The translations under genes were made by a program, and so were the position numbers. The notes beneath the pieces are model-generated. The model saw only the letters and a program-made list of their open reading frames with translations. It made no database searches and had not been told where the DNA came from. Shown piece after piece: positions 33,690-42,389 of a stretch of 64,000 nucleotides of DNA (its first letter is position 1; every line of letters begins with the position of its first letter). Source of the stretch: Prosthecomicrobium sp. N25 (GTDB taxonomy: Bacteria > Pseudomonadota > Alphaproteobacteria > Rhizobiales > Ancalomicrobiaceae); the NCBI RefSeq assembly GCF_037203705.1, contig NZ_JBBCAT010000003.1:434001-498000 (forward strand), in the 5' to 3' direction.

Positions 33690-34310
33690 ATGATCAAGCT
33701 CTACGGCATCCCGCGCTCGCGCGGCTTCCGCAACATCTGGGCCCTGGAGGAGGCCGGCGTGGCCTACGAACAGGTGCCGGTCGGCTTCGACGGCGGCGAG
33801 ATGAGCGTCTCGGCCCCCTGGTTCGCCCGGATCAACCCGGCGAAGCGCGTCCCCGTCCTCGAGGACGACGGCCTGGTCGTGACCGAATCGCTTGCCATCA
33901 ACCTGTATCTCGCCAAGACCTACGGACCGGCGATCTACCCGTCGGACCCGAAGGCCGAAGCCAAGGTCCTGCAGTGGAGCTTCTTCGCCGCCACCGAGCT
34001 CGAGCGGCCGATCGGCCGCTACAACTACAACACCTTCGTGTACGCGCCGGAGAAGCGCTCCGCCGAAGCGGCGGCGGCCGCCCTCGCGGAGGCGACCCCG
34101 CGCCTGCAGCTCCTCGACCTCGCTCTCGGCGCAAGCCCCTATCTCGTCGGCGACGCCTTCACGATCGCCGACCTCAACGTTGCCTCGGTGCTCTACGGCG
34201 TCTGGTTCAACGGCTTCGACTTCTCGTCGACCCCCAACGTCGCCGCCTGGCTGGAGCGCTGCCTGGAACGCCCGGCGGCGCTCAAGGCCCGCAAGCTGCG
34301 CGAGGGCTGA
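33690..34310 (+). CDS. glutathione S-transferase family protein
   Basis: The 206-residue protein has a thioredoxin-like N-terminal domain (IKLYGIPRSRGFRNIWALEE, with NPAKRVPVLEDDGLVVTESLAI for the glutathione gamma-glutamyl contact) and a helical C-terminal domain (VGDAFTIADLNVASVL). Ser10 of PRSRG may be the thiol-activating residue. Substrate unknown. It follows the aldehyde dehydrogenase by about 120 bp and is convergent with the CMD-family gene. Confidence 0.87.
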   Translation: MIKLYGIPRSRGFRNIWALEEAGVAYEQVPVGFDGGEMSVSAPWFARINPAKRVPVLEDDGLVVTESLAINLYLAKTYGPAIYPSDPKAEAKVLQWSFFAATELERPIGRYNYNTFVYAPEKRSAEAAAAALAEATPRLQLLDLALGASPYLVGDAFTIADLNVASVLYGVWFNGFDFSSTPNVAAWLERCLERPAALKARKLREG

Positions 34311-34326
34311 CACCCCTGCGCGGAGA

Positions 34327-34361
34327 GCGGCCGGCCCGGGCCCCGATCCCGGACCGGCCGC
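34327..34361. terminator. bidirectional hairpin between convergent GST and CMD genes
   Basis: GCGGCCGG (34327-34334) and CCGGCCGC (34354-34361) form perfect eight-base arms around a GC-rich loop that can fold further, between two convergent stops. No T-tract. Confidence 0.45.
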
Positions 34362-34373
34362 ATCGCGGACGCG

Positions 34374-34736
34374 TCAGCCGCCCGTCCCGGCTTTCGCGAT
34401 CGCGAATTGCTGGGTGGCCTGGAGGGCGTGGCTAGCATACATGACCGAGGGCCCCGCCCCCATATAGACCGCCATCGCCAGCGTCTCGGCGATCTCCGCC
34501 TCGGTCGCGCCCTGGTCGACGGCCGCCTTGGCATGGAACGCGATGCAGTCGTCGCACCGGACCGCCACCCCGACCGCGAGCGCGATCAGCTCCTTGGTCT
34601 TGGTGTCGAGCGCCTTGGGTGCCAGCGCGGACTGCGCCATGGCCGAGAAGGCCTTCATCACGTCGGGCGCCCCCGCCCGGAGGTCTCGGAGCCAGCCCGA
34701 GAGATCCCGCGTCGTCCCCTGCCAATCCGAAATCAT
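34374..34736 (-). CDS. carboxymuconolactone decarboxylase (CMD) / AhpD-like protein
   Basis: The 120-residue all-helical protein carries the redox CxxC pair in VAVRCDDCIAFHAKAA, followed by ATEAEIAETLAMAVYMGAGPSVMY, the AhpD/CMD core. Such proteins act as small thiol peroxidase partners or in hydroperoxide defence; no partner lies adjacent. The ATG at 34736 is preceded by GAGGAGG; the longer frame lacks homology. Its promoter region is notably AT-rich (34780-34800). Confidence 0.87.
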   Translation of the reverse strand: MISDWQGTTRDLSGWLRDLRAGAPDVMKAFSAMAQSALAPKALDTKTKELIALAVGVAVRCDDCIAFHAKAAVDQGATEAEIAETLAMAVYMGAGPSVMYASHALQATQQFAIAKAGTGG

Positions 34737-34866
34737 CGCCGCCTCCTCAGCGTGCCTATCGGGCACCTTCACATGAGGAGATACTAATTTAGAATATGCG
34801 AAACAATGGGGACTGTCGCGGGACAGGCATGCTGCCGCCGCACTGCGACCGGCACCGGACGTCCCC

Positions 34867-35424
34867 TCAGACCCGCTCCAGCGCCAGGTGGGGACCGTCC
34901 GGAGTGACAACCCCGACCGGGTCGCCCGGGCGGACGACGCCCCCGGCCACCACCACGCCCATGATCCCCGCCTTGCGGACGAGCCGGCCGGCCGCGTCGC
35001 GGTCGAGAACCCGGGCGAGCAGCCCCGGCCGGAAGTCCTCGATCTGCCGGCACGGGTTGCGCAGGCCCGTGACCTCCACCACCGCCGTCGCCCCGAGATG
35101 CAGCCGGCTGCCCCGCAACAGGTCGAGGAGGTCGATGCCGCGGGTCGTCACGTTCTCGCCGAGCGCTCCGGGCGCGATCGCATATCCGGCCTCCGCGAGC
35201 GCGTCGAAGAGCTCGGCCGCGATCAGGTGGACCTGCCGCAGGTTCGGCTGGCCGGGGTCGGCCCGCAGGCGCGAAAGATGCTGCACGGTGGTGCCGAGAT
35301 GCGCATCGCCCTCGACCCCGAGCCCTTCGAGGAGCCGGATCGACGGGACGGTCGGCTTGGAGAAGCGGTGCGCAGCGTCGCGCGCGACGGCGACCACGGA
35401 CCCGGTCTGCTCGCGCCTCGCCAT
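34867..35424 (-). CDS. MOSC domain-containing protein
   Basis: The 185-residue protein is a MOSC domain of the YiiM-like group: VEGDAHLGTTVQHLSR, GALGENVTTRGIDLLDLLRG and the conserved Cys in VTGLRNPCRQIEDF, expected to hold sulfur or a molybdenum-cofactor sulfur. Proteins of this type act in metal-sulfur chemistry such as N-hydroxy compound reduction. It begins 30 bp after the tRNA-Met gene on the same strand. Confidence 0.85.
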   Translation of the reverse strand: MARREQTGSVVAVARDAAHRFSKPTVPSIRLLEGLGVEGDAHLGTTVQHLSRLRADPGQPNLRQVHLIAAELFDALAEAGYAIAPGALGENVTTRGIDLLDLLRGSRLHLGATAVVEVTGLRNPCRQIEDFRPGLLARVLDRDAAGRLVRKAGIMGVVVAGGVVRPGDPVGVVTPDGPHLALERV

Positions 35425-35454
35425 CGTGAAATCCGGATCGGGCGTGAAGGGGGC

Positions 35455-35531
35455 TGGTGGCGGGGGGCGGGATCGAACCGCCGACCTGAGGGTTATGAAT
35501 CCTCCGCTCTAACCATCTGAGCTACCCAGCC
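35455..35531 (-). tRNA. tRNA-Met (anticodon CAU)
   Basis: The 77-base gene folds as a cloverleaf with encoded CCA. The D-arm GCTCAGATGGTTAGAGC, anticodon loop TTCATAA and T-arm GGCGG-TTCGATC-CCGCC are clear. Two non-Watson-Crick positions stand out: U4-C69 in the acceptor stem and A31-C39 at the base of the anticodon stem. The acceptor G1-C72 pair suggests an elongator. CAU could also be an isoleucine tRNA modified to lysidine; the sequence looks more like elongator Met. Confidence 0.9.
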
Positions 35532-35634
35532 ACGCGCCGCGATATAAGAAACCCGGACCACCGGTGTCAAGGCGAACCGGCGCTGCGGCGGATCGGGGAC
35601 GACCTCCCGTGGGAGATCGGGCCGCCCCCGCGGG

Positions 35635-37023
35635 TCAGGCGACCTCGCGCCCCTCGCCACCGCCCGGCGGCGGCACCTGGAAGCCCTCGTCGGCATATTC
35701 CTTGAGCTTGTTGCGCATGGTGCGGATCGAGATGCCGAGGATATTGGCCGCATGGGTGCGGTTGCCGAGGCAGTGGTCGAGCGTGGAGAGGATGAGGTCC
35801 CGCTCCACGTCCGCCACCGTGCGGCCCACGAGCGCCCGCGTCACCGCCTCGGCGGTCTCGGCGGCGCGCACCACGGCCGCGTTGCGCGGGTCGGACCGGT
35901 CGGCCCCGCCGGCCGTCAGCCGCTCGCCGTCGGGCGACAGGATCGAGCCCGCGTCGATCTCGTCCCCGGGAGCGATCAGCACCGCCCGGTGCATGCAGTT
36001 CTCGAGCTCCCGGACGTTGCCCGGCCAGCGCGCCCGCATGAGCTCCCGGCGCGCCTCCGGGCCGATCGCCTTCGGCTTGATGCCGTTCGTCTTGGCGTAC
36101 TTGTCGGCGAAGTGCTCGGCGAGCGCCAGGATGTCGGCCGGCCGCTCGCGCAAGGGCGGGATCTTCAGGTTGACCACGTTGAGCCGGTAGAGCAGGTCCT
36201 CCCGGAAGGTCCCCTTCCTGACCTCTTCGGCCAGGTTGCGGTTCGAGGTCGCCAGGATGCGGATGTCGACCGGCACCGGCCGGCTGCCGCCGACGCGGTC
36301 GATGACGCGCTCCTGGATCGCCCGGAGAAGCTTCGCCTGCAGCCTGAGGTCCATCTCGGAGATCTCGTCGAGCAGCAGCGTGCCCCCGTCCGCCTCCTCG
36401 AACTTGCCGACCCGCCGCGCCACCGCCCCCGTGAAGGCCCCCTTCTCGTGGCCGAAGAGTTCGCTTTCGAGGAGCTGCTCGGGGATCGCCGCGCAGTTGA
36501 CCGCGATGAACGGCTTGTCGGCCCGCGACGACTTGCGGTGCACGTGCCGGGCCAGCACCTCCTTGCCGGTGCCGCTCTCGCCCGTGATCAGGATCGAGGC
36601 GTCCGACGGCGCCACCTGGTCGGCGAGCCGCAGAACCCGCGCCATGGCGTCGTCCCGGATGACGAGGTCGCGCGCCTCCTCGGCCACCGCGGCGAGCACG
36701 GCGGCGATCAGCTCCGCGTCCGGCGGCAGCGGGATGTACTCCTTGGCGCCGGCCCGGATCGCCTCGACGGCCGCCCGCGCGTTGGACGAGGTCCCGCAGG
36801 CGACCACGGGCACGTGGATCAGTTCCATTTCCAGCTGCCGGATCAGCTCCGCGATCGGCTGGCCGACGTCGACCATCAGGAGGTCGGCGCCCTTGCCCGC
36901 GCGCAGCGTCTTCAGGGCGGTCTCGACCGAATCGGCGTGCAGCACGGAGGCGCCGCGGTCCATCGCCATGCGCGAGGCGACGGCGAGTTGCCCTCCGAGG
37001 GCACCGACGATGAGCAGTCTCAT
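35635..37023 (-). CDS. flbD: sigma-54-dependent flagellar transcriptional activator FlbD
   Basis: The 462-residue regulator has a receiver-like domain (1-120, Asp52 in LLMVDVGQP), an AAA+ domain (about 125-365) with Walker A GESGTGKE at 148-155, the sigma-54 contact GAFTGA at 195-200 and the GTLLLDEIS Walker B, and a Fis-type helix-turn-helix near the C-terminus (HAANILGISIRTMRNKLKEY). In Caulobacter FlbD activates late flagellar genes and represses fliF. It ends the fliF-fliG-fliH-fliN-flbD run. Sigma-54 elements before fliK and flgD are likely targets. Confidence 0.93.
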   Translation of the reverse strand: MRLLIVGALGGQLAVASRMAMDRGASVLHADSVETALKTLRAGKGADLLMVDVGQPIAELIRQLEMELIHVPVVACGTSSNARAAVEAIRAGAKEYIPLPPDAELIAAVLAAVAEEARDLVIRDDAMARVLRLADQVAPSDASILITGESGTGKEVLARHVHRKSSRADKPFIAVNCAAIPEQLLESELFGHEKGAFTGAVARRVGKFEEADGGTLLLDEISEMDLRLQAKLLRAIQERVIDRVGGSRPVPVDIRILATSNRNLAEEVRKGTFREDLLYRLNVVNLKIPPLRERPADILALAEHFADKYAKTNGIKPKAIGPEARRELMRARWPGNVRELENCMHRAVLIAPGDEIDAGSILSPDGERLTAGGADRSDPRNAAVVRAAETAEAVTRALVGRTVADVERDLILSTLDHCLGNRTHAANILGISIRTMRNKLKEYADEGFQVPPPGGGEGREVA

Positions 37024-37068
37024 GGCTTCCTACCTCCCGGCCCGCCTCCTGGCGGCCTCGCTTGCGTG

Positions 37069-37401
37069 TTACCGCTCGCCCTTGATGATTTCCGTCATGG
37101 TGACGCCCAGCCGGTCCTCGACGAGCACCACCTCGCCGCGCGCGACCAGCCGGTTGTTGACGTAGATGTCGATCGCCTCGCCGACCTTGCGGTCGAGTTC
37201 CAGCACCGTCCCGGTCGACAGCTTGACGAGGTCGGAGACCTGCATGCGGGCCTGGCCCAGGATGGCCGAGACCTTCACGGGCACGTCGAAGACGGCCTCC
37301 AGATCCGCGGCGGTCCGGGCCGTCACGGGCTCGTCGTCGATGACGCTCGACTTGCGCGGCGCCCCCATGTCGGAAAGATCGAGACCTTCGTCGGCTGCCA
37401 T
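37069..37401 (-). CDS. fliN: flagellar motor switch protein FliN
   Basis: The 110-residue C-ring protein has a short N-terminal tail and the conserved SpoA domain: VFDVPVKVSAILGQARMQVSDL, LSTGTVLELDRKVGEAIDIYVNNRLVARGEVV and VTMTEII. It forms the base of the rotor and binds FliH for export. It starts three bases after fliH and precedes flbD by 45 bp. Confidence 0.95.
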   Translation of the reverse strand: MAADEGLDLSDMGAPRKSSVIDDEPVTARTAADLEAVFDVPVKVSAILGQARMQVSDLVKLSTGTVLELDRKVGEAIDIYVNNRLVARGEVVLVEDRLGVTMTEIIKGER

Positions 37402-37404
37402 GGC

Positions 37405-38106
37405 TCAGATCCTCTCGCCCGGCCGGACCGGGTCGGTATGCGGCGGATGCTCGTCGACGCCCTGCTCGCGGGCGGTGAAATACTGCTGGACGGCCGCCTC
37501 GATGCCGGCCGCGATCGCGGCGCTGTCGCGCACGATGCCGCCGTCGGCCCATTCGATGCGGCAATCGCCGCGCGCGATCTCCGGCTCGCCCAGGATGACG
37601 ATCCGGCCCTCGAACCCGGTCTCCCGGGCGATCCGGTCGACCGAGGCCCTGACCGCCTCCGCGGAATCCTCCCGGAGCCTCAGGACCAGGTGCGGCGACT
37701 TGCGCAAGGGCCCGAGGCACTCGGCCAGGAGCGCCCGGACGGCCGCGGTCGGCTCCCGGTCGACCAGCGCCCCGGCGAGCTTGCGCGCCGCCGCCATCGC
37801 CAGGTCGACGGCCTGCTTCTCGATCGCCAGCCGGTCCGCCTCAAGGGCGGCGAGGAGCGCCCGCGACGAGGCGACCAGCACCGCGGCCTCGTCGGCGAGC
37901 CGCTCGGCTGCCCGCACCTCCGCGGCCCGCCGGCCTTCCTCGTAGCCCTCGGCCCGCGCCCGCGCCTCCGCGGCCGCGACCTCGGCGAGGTGGAAGTCGA
38001 GCTCCACCTTCGGGGTCTCGGGAACGGCCTCGACGATCTCCTCCGCCGGCTTCGGCGGGGGCGCCGCGAAGTCCAGGTCGAACAGGAAGCGGGCGGGGGC
38101 GGCCAT
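37405..38106 (-). CDS. fliH: flagellar export stator protein FliH (FlbE-like)
   Basis: The 233-residue protein has the layout of FliH/FlbE: a Pro-rich N-terminus beginning RFLFDLDF, a long charged helix with ARARAEGYEEGRRAAEVRAA that would pair with FliI, and a C-terminal domain with the acidic GDCRIEWADGGI segment typical of FliH. It regulates the export ATPase FliI, which is not in this window. Its place between fliG and fliN matches flbE in Caulobacter. Confidence 0.85.
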   Translation of the reverse strand: MAAPARFLFDLDFAAPPPKPAEEIVEAVPETPKVELDFHLAEVAAAEARARAEGYEEGRRAAEVRAAERLADEAAVLVASSRALLAALEADRLAIEKQAVDLAMAAARKLAGALVDREPTAAVRALLAECLGPLRKSPHLVLRLREDSAEAVRASVDRIARETGFEGRIVILGEPEIARGDCRIEWADGGIVRDSAAIAAGIEAAVQQYFTAREQGVDEHPPHTDPVRPGERI

Positions 38107-38122
38107 GGATCTCGTCGGCTCC

Positions 38123-39184
38123 TCAGTAGATGATCTCGTCGTCGCCCTTGGACTTGGAGATCATGATCTCGCCCTTGGCCGCGAGGTCCTTGGCGACGTT
38201 GACCATCATGCCCTGGCTCTCGTCCACGTCGCGCAGCCGGACCGGCCCGAGCGCCTCCATGTCCTCCTTGAGGAGCGAAGCGGCGCGGCTCGACATGTTG
38301 GAGAAGAAGTAGTTCTTGAGCGTGTCGGACGCGCCCTTGAGGGCGAGCGCCAGCTTGTCCTTCTCGACGTTGCGCAACAGCGTCTGGATGCCGGCCGCAT
38401 CGAGCTTGCCGAGATCCTCGAAGGTGAACATCAGCGCCTTGATCTTCTCCGCCGATTCCCGGTTCTCCTCCTCGAGCGCCGTCAGGAACCGCGCCTCCGT
38501 CTGCCGGTCGAAGGAGTTGAAGATCTCCGCCATCAGCTCGTGGGCGTCGCGCCGCGACGTGTGGCTGAGGTTCGACATGAACTCGATGCGCAGCGTCTGC
38601 TCGACCTTGTCGAGCACCTCCTTCTGCACCGCCTCCATCTTCAGCATGCGGTTGACGACCTCGAGGCTGAACTCCTCCGGCAGGATGGCGAGCACCCGGC
38701 CGGCATGGTCCGACCGGATCTTGGAGAGCACGAGCGCGACGGTCTGCGGGTACTCGTTCTTCAGGTAGTTGGCGAGGACGTTCTCCTGGACGTTCGAGAG
38801 CTTCTCCCACATGTTCCGGCCGGCCGGCCCGCGGATCTCCTCCAGGATCTGGTTCACGCGTTCGGGCGCCAGGAAGGAGAGCAGGATCCGCTCGGTCGAA
38901 TCGAGGTTGCCGGTGAGCGAGCCCTTCGACGAGATCCTGGTGACGAAGTCGACGAACAGGTTCTCCAGCATCTCGGGGGAAACCGGCCCGAGCCGCGCCA
39001 TCGCGAGCGAGACCTGCCGGATCTCCAGTTCGTCGAGCCGCTTCCAGACCTCGCGTCCGTGCTCCTCGCCGAGCGCCAGCAGGAGCACGGCGGCCCGCTC
39101 GGCGCCGGCCAGCTCGCGGTAGGTTTCGGTCGCCGAGACCTGGAGCCTGGCGTTTTCCTGGACGGGGGCGGGCGTGGCGGCCAT
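38123..39184 (-). CDS. fliG: flagellar motor switch protein FliG
   Basis: The 353-residue rotor protein carries the FliG N, middle and C domains: [19 protein letters not shown], a middle EHPQT-like element here [14 protein letters not shown], and the C-terminal charged torque helix around [30 protein letters not shown], with Lys, Glu/Asp and Arg residues that face the stator. It starts six bases after fliF and is expressed with it. Confidence 0.95.
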   Translation of the reverse strand: MAATPAPVQENARLQVSATETYRELAGAERAAVLLLALGEEHGREVWKRLDELEIRQVSLAMARLGPVSPEMLENLFVDFVTRISSKGSLTGNLDSTERILLSFLAPERVNQILEEIRGPAGRNMWEKLSNVQENVLANYLKNEYPQTVALVLSKIRSDHAGRVLAILPEEFSLEVVNRMLKMEAVQKEVLDKVEQTLRIEFMSNLSHTSRRDAHELMAEIFNSFDRQTEARFLTALEEENRESAEKIKALMFTFEDLGKLDAAGIQTLLRNVEKDKLALALKGASDTLKNYFFSNMSSRAASLLKEDMEALGPVRLRDVDESQGMMVNVAKDLAAKGEIMISKSKGDDEIIY

Positions 39185-39190
39185 GGTCGA

Positions 39191-40909
39191 TCAGCCCTCG
39201 CTGAGCCAGCTGCGGATGAGGGCGGTCGCCTCCTCGGGGAATTCCTTGATGAGGTCGCCGACCTTGCCGATGGAGTTCGCCTGCAGGGCGCCGAGCTGCT
39301 TGGCATGCTCGAGCTTGGTCGGGTCGAGCCCGCCGGCGGGCAGCGCCACCGCACCCTCGCCCTTGGCCGCCGCATGCGCCTCCGAGATCGGCACGGGCAC
39401 GGGCTTGCCGTCCGGCCCGATCGTGACCGCCGGAAGCGAGATCTGCAGGGTGCCGGGCTCCCCGGTGATCTGCACGGCCGCCGTGCCGGCACCCGGGACC
39501 GAGCCGCCGGGGCTGTCGGCCGAGACCATCTTGCGGATCAGCGGACGGACCGCGAAGAGCATGACGAGCAGCGTCATCAGGAGCAGCACGCCGAGTTCGG
39601 CGAGCCGCAGGACGTCGTCCTTGGTGAACTCGAACATCGACATCCAGCCGGACTTCGCCTGCTCGAGCGGCAGCGAGGCCGGAGCCTCGGCGAAGCGCAG
39701 GTTGACGACCTCGACCTGGTCGCCGCGCTTCTGGTCGAAGCCGACCGCGGAGCGGACGATGGCGGAGATCCGGTCGAGATCCTCCTGGCCGCGCGGCTGG
39801 TAGGTCACCTCGCCGTTCTGCCCCGTGGTGTAGACGCCGTCGACCAGCACCGCCACCGAGACCCGCTTGACACGGCCCGCCTCCAGCACTTCCGTCCGGC
39901 TCGTCTTCGAGATCTCGTAATTGACGAGCTCCTCGGTCGAGTTGGACGCGTCGCGGCCGGCGTTGCCGCCCTGCTGCTGGGTCGACCCGGGGATCTGGTT
40001 GCCGACCGAAACGGCGCGCTCGCCCGCCGCCGAGGTCGAGCTCTCCTCCTTGGTCTGGGTCGAGCGGACCACCTGGCCGTTCGGATCGAAGGTGTCCGAG
40101 GTCTGGGTGATCCGGTTGTAGTCCATCTCGGCGGAGACGCGCACCCGCGCGCGGCCCTGGCCGACCACCGAGGCGACGATCGATTCGATCTGGCCTTCGA
40201 GCCGCCGCTCGAAGGCGGCGTTGCGGTCCTGCAGCGTGGAGGCCAGCGCGCCCTGCGGGTCCTCCTCGGTCCCGCCGCCGAGCAGCGCGCCCTTCTCGTC
40301 CACGATCGAGACACGGCTCGGCTTGAGCCCCTCCACCGCGGAGGCGACGAGATGCTGGACGGAGCGGATCTGGGCGGGCTCGAGCGACCCGCGCAGCTTC
40401 AGCACGATCGACGCCGAGGGCGCCGCCTTCTCACGCTGGAAGAGCTGCCGCTCTGGGATGACCAGGTGGACGCGGGCGGCCTGCACCCGGTCGATCGCCC
40501 GGATGGTGCGGGCGAGTTCGCCCTCGAGGGCGCGCAGGTGATTGATGTTCTGCACGAAGCTCGTCGTGCCGAGCGCGTCGGACTTGTCGAAGATCTCGTA
40601 GCCGACCGAGCCGCCGGCCGGAATTCCCTTCTCGGCGAGTCGCATGCGCAGTCGCAGCATCTGGTCCTTGGGGACCATGACCTGCGACCCTTCCTGCCTC
40701 AGTTCGTACGGGACGCCGGCGCTTTCCAGCTCCTTGACGATCTGGGCGGAGTCCTGGACCGACAGGTCGGAGTAGAGCGGCGCCATCGCGGGCTGGCTCG
40801 CCCGCATGATAATGTAGCCGAAGAACCCGACGAGGATCGCGGCCACCACCGCCATCGCGGCGAGGCGTTGGGGACCCAGGGTTTTCAGGAACGCGGCGAC
40901 GCCGTTCAA
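39191..40909 (-). CDS. fliF: flagellar MS-ring protein FliF
   Basis: The 572-residue inner-membrane ring protein has two membrane segments (about 17-37, MAVVAAILVGFFGYIIM; and about 448-470, LAELGVLLLMTLLVMLFAV) flanking a large periplasmic region with the ring-building motifs YSDLSVQDSAQIVKELESAG and RVHLVIPERQLFQRE. A Ser/Gly-rich insert lies near residues 290-330. The cytoplasmic tail ends LIRSWLSEG, the FliG-binding helix. It opens the fliF operon, behind a CtrA-like box at 41013. Confidence 0.95.
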   Translation of the reverse strand: MNGVAAFLKTLGPQRLAAMAVVAAILVGFFGYIIMRASQPAMAPLYSDLSVQDSAQIVKELESAGVPYELRQEGSQVMVPKDQMLRLRMRLAEKGIPAGGSVGYEIFDKSDALGTTSFVQNINHLRALEGELARTIRAIDRVQAARVHLVIPERQLFQREKAAPSASIVLKLRGSLEPAQIRSVQHLVASAVEGLKPSRVSIVDEKGALLGGGTEEDPQGALASTLQDRNAAFERRLEGQIESIVASVVGQGRARVRVSAEMDYNRITQTSDTFDPNGQVVRSTQTKEESSTSAAGERAVSVGNQIPGSTQQQGGNAGRDASNSTEELVNYEISKTSRTEVLEAGRVKRVSVAVLVDGVYTTGQNGEVTYQPRGQEDLDRISAIVRSAVGFDQKRGDQVEVVNLRFAEAPASLPLEQAKSGWMSMFEFTKDDVLRLAELGVLLLMTLLVMLFAVRPLIRKMVSADSPGGSVPGAGTAAVQITGEPGTLQISLPAVTIGPDGKPVPVPISEAHAAAKGEGAVALPAGGLDPTKLEHAKQLGALQANSIGKVGDLIKEFPEEATALIRSWLSEG

Positions 40910-41012
40910 GGGAGTTCATCCGGTCGGGGGGGGATCGCGGTCCGGTGCCTGGCTCCGGGTGGGGGCCGGCCTCCCGCACCGAACCGCTAGGCAAGAATTT
41001 CCCAGGGCTTGG

Positions 41013-41027
41013 TAAACGGCCGGTTAA
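41013..41027 (-). promoter_or_regulatory. CtrA-like box upstream of fliF
   Basis: Read on the minus strand: TTAA-CCGGCCG-TTTA, one mismatch from the CtrA consensus TTAA-N7-TTAA, about 104 bases before the fliF start. In Caulobacter fliF is CtrA-activated. Confidence 0.55.
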
Positions 41028-41163
41028 CGGCCCGGTCGTCCTGCGCCGGCAGCGACGAATTTCGCGGGCCGGAGCCCGGCGGCACGGCCCCCGCCCGGTC
41101 GGAATTGCCGGGCGCCGTTAACGCCGCCGATTTCGCCCGCCGGGCCGGCCGGGCGGAATCCGG

Positions 41164-41195
41164 GAAAAGAAAAAGGCCGGCGTGAGCCGGCCTTT
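41164..41195 (-). terminator. intrinsic terminator of sciP
   Basis: AAAGGCCGGC / GCCGGCCTTT pair perfectly (41172-41195) with a four-base loop. On the minus strand the stem is followed by TTCTTTTCCC. It begins 28 bases after the sciP stop. Confidence 0.8.
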
Positions 41196-41223
41196 GAGTA
41201 GCTTCGATCCTCTGACGAGGAGA

Positions 41224-41499
41224 TCACTGCCTGTAGTGCTGGATCCGCGTCGTCCGGAGCCCCGCCAGACCATGACGGTCGATGGACTGCTGCCAGGCGA
41301 TGAACTCCTCGACGGTCAGGGTGTATCGATTGCAGGCCTCCTCGAGCGAAAGCAGCCCCCCACGGACCGCGGCGACGACTTCTGCCTTGCGCCGGATGAC
41401 CCACCGTTTCGTATCGCTCGGCGGAAGATCGGCGATGGTCAGCGGGCTGCCGTCGGGCCCGATGACATACTTCACACGCGGTCGTAATTGATCGGTCAT
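41224..41499 (-). CDS. sciP: CtrA inhibitor protein SciP (DUF1153)
   Basis: The 91-residue helix-turn-helix protein is nearly identical in core sequence to Caulobacter SciP: PRVKYVIGPDGSPLTIADLP, KRWVIRRKAEVVAAVRGGLL and RHGLAGLRTTRIQHYR. SciP blocks CtrA-dependent transcription in early cell-cycle stages. The ATG at 41499 gives the conserved MTDQLRPRVKY start; an upstream ATG would add 13 residues. A CtrA-like half-matching box lies 55 bases upstream. It sits between the fliF operon and flgD. Confidence 0.93.
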   Translation of the reverse strand: MTDQLRPRVKYVIGPDGSPLTIADLPPSDTKRWVIRRKAEVVAAVRGGLLSLEEACNRYTLTVEEFIAWQQSIDRHGLAGLRTTRIQHYRQ

Positions 41500-41553
41500 C
41501 GTACACTCACACACTCGATGCGACCACATCGAGGTCAAGCTACGGCCCGTGCC

Positions 41554-41568
41554 TTAAAATATGGCTAA
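41554..41568 (-). promoter_or_regulatory. CtrA-like box upstream of sciP
   Basis: Minus strand TTAG-CCATATT-TTAA, one mismatch from TTAA-N7-TTAA, 55 bases before the sciP start and in an AT-rich stretch. sciP is CtrA-activated in Caulobacter. Confidence 0.5.
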
Positions 41569-41621
41569 GCTGACAGCCCCGATCGTGCGCTTTCGCGCAA
41601 ATCCGTGTCCCGGACGCGAAC

Positions 41622-41641
41622 GGGGCCCCCGGAGGGGCCCC
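41622..41641. terminator. GC-rich hairpin downstream of flgD
   Basis: GGGGCCCC / GGGGCCCC with a CGGA loop, 26 bases past the flgD stop. Perfect stem but no T-tract, so termination is plausible, not certain. Confidence 0.5.
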
Positions 41642-41667
41642 GCGCTTTGCCGGTCGCACGGCCCCGC

Positions 41668-42327
41668 TCAGACGCTCGGCCTCACCTTCTTCACCGACCA
41701 GAGGGACACCGACATGCCGTTGACGAGCAGGTTCGGGTCGCCGTTGGTGAAGTCCAGGCCGTCCACCCTGCCGGTGATCTCCTGCGTGATCCGGACCGCG
41801 TTCCCCGCGGAATCCTTCGCGTCCACGACGAGGCTGTAGGTGCCCGCCGGGGCCGTGTTGCCGTCCGAGGTCTTGCCGTTCCAGACATATTCGTTGGTGC
41901 CGGCCGTCAGCGCCTTCTCGCCCGCGAAGACGACGTCGCCGGACTCGTTTCGGATCTCCACCTTGGCGGTCGCCGCCTTCGGCGCCGTGAAGCTCCAGGT
42001 GGCCTGGCCGTTCTCCAGCTTGGTCTGACCCGAATCGACCGTCACGGTCGTCCCCACGTAGTTGACCAGCGCGGTGGCGTTGGAGACCGCCAGAGCCGTC
42101 TTCATCTCCTCGAGGTTGGCGTTCATCTTGATCTGCTGCTCGATCGAGGAGAACTGCACCAGCTGCTGGGTGAACTGGTTCGCGTCCATCGGCTCGAGCG
42201 GGCTCTGGTTCTTGAGCTGCGTGGTGAGCAGCGTCAGGAACGTCTCGTAGTTCGAGGTCAGCTTCGACTGGTCGGTCTTCGCCGTCGAAGTCTGCCCCGG
42301 GACCGAAGTCACGCCCGACAAGGCCAT
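41668..42327 (-). CDS. flgD: flagellar hook assembly protein FlgD
   Basis: The 219-residue scaffold caps the growing hook. The N-terminal LTSNYETFLTLLTTQLKNQSPLEPMDANQFTQQ signature is unmistakable; the remainder is a Tudor/FnIII-like domain (TATWSFTAPKAATAKVEIRNESG) with the C-terminal beta-strands conserved in FlgD. The gene starts 62 bp after fliK. A sigma-54 element inside the fliK 3' end (42499-42513) is well placed to drive it separately. Confidence 0.94.
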   Translation of the reverse strand: MALSGVTSVPGQTSTAKTDQSKLTSNYETFLTLLTTQLKNQSPLEPMDANQFTQQLVQFSSIEQQIKMNANLEEMKTALAVSNATALVNYVGTTVTVDSGQTKLENGQATWSFTAPKAATAKVEIRNESGDVVFAGEKALTAGTNEYVWNGKTSDGNTAPAGTYSLVVDAKDSAGNAVRITQEITGRVDGLDFTNGDPNLLVNGMSVSLWSVKKVRPSV

Positions 42328-42389
42328 GGTCGATACTCCTCAAGACCGGCCCCATGCCCGTCGCCGGGCGACGCGGGGCCCCTCGTGCC

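Larger units (their letters stand above)
40910..41223. other. 314-bp region between fliF and sciP
   Basis: No gene is seen. It holds the fliF promoter zone with a CtrA-like box (41013-41027) and the sciP terminator (41164-41195). The short palindrome GTTAAC occurs twice, once in the box and once as part of CCGTTAACG near 41116. Confidence 0.6.

Noticed and set aside
38105-40990. Plus-strand open frame of 961 codons antisense to fliG and fliF
   Set aside because: The product is His/Arg/Asp-rich without domains, and is the mirror of high-GC coding sequence of fliF and fliG.
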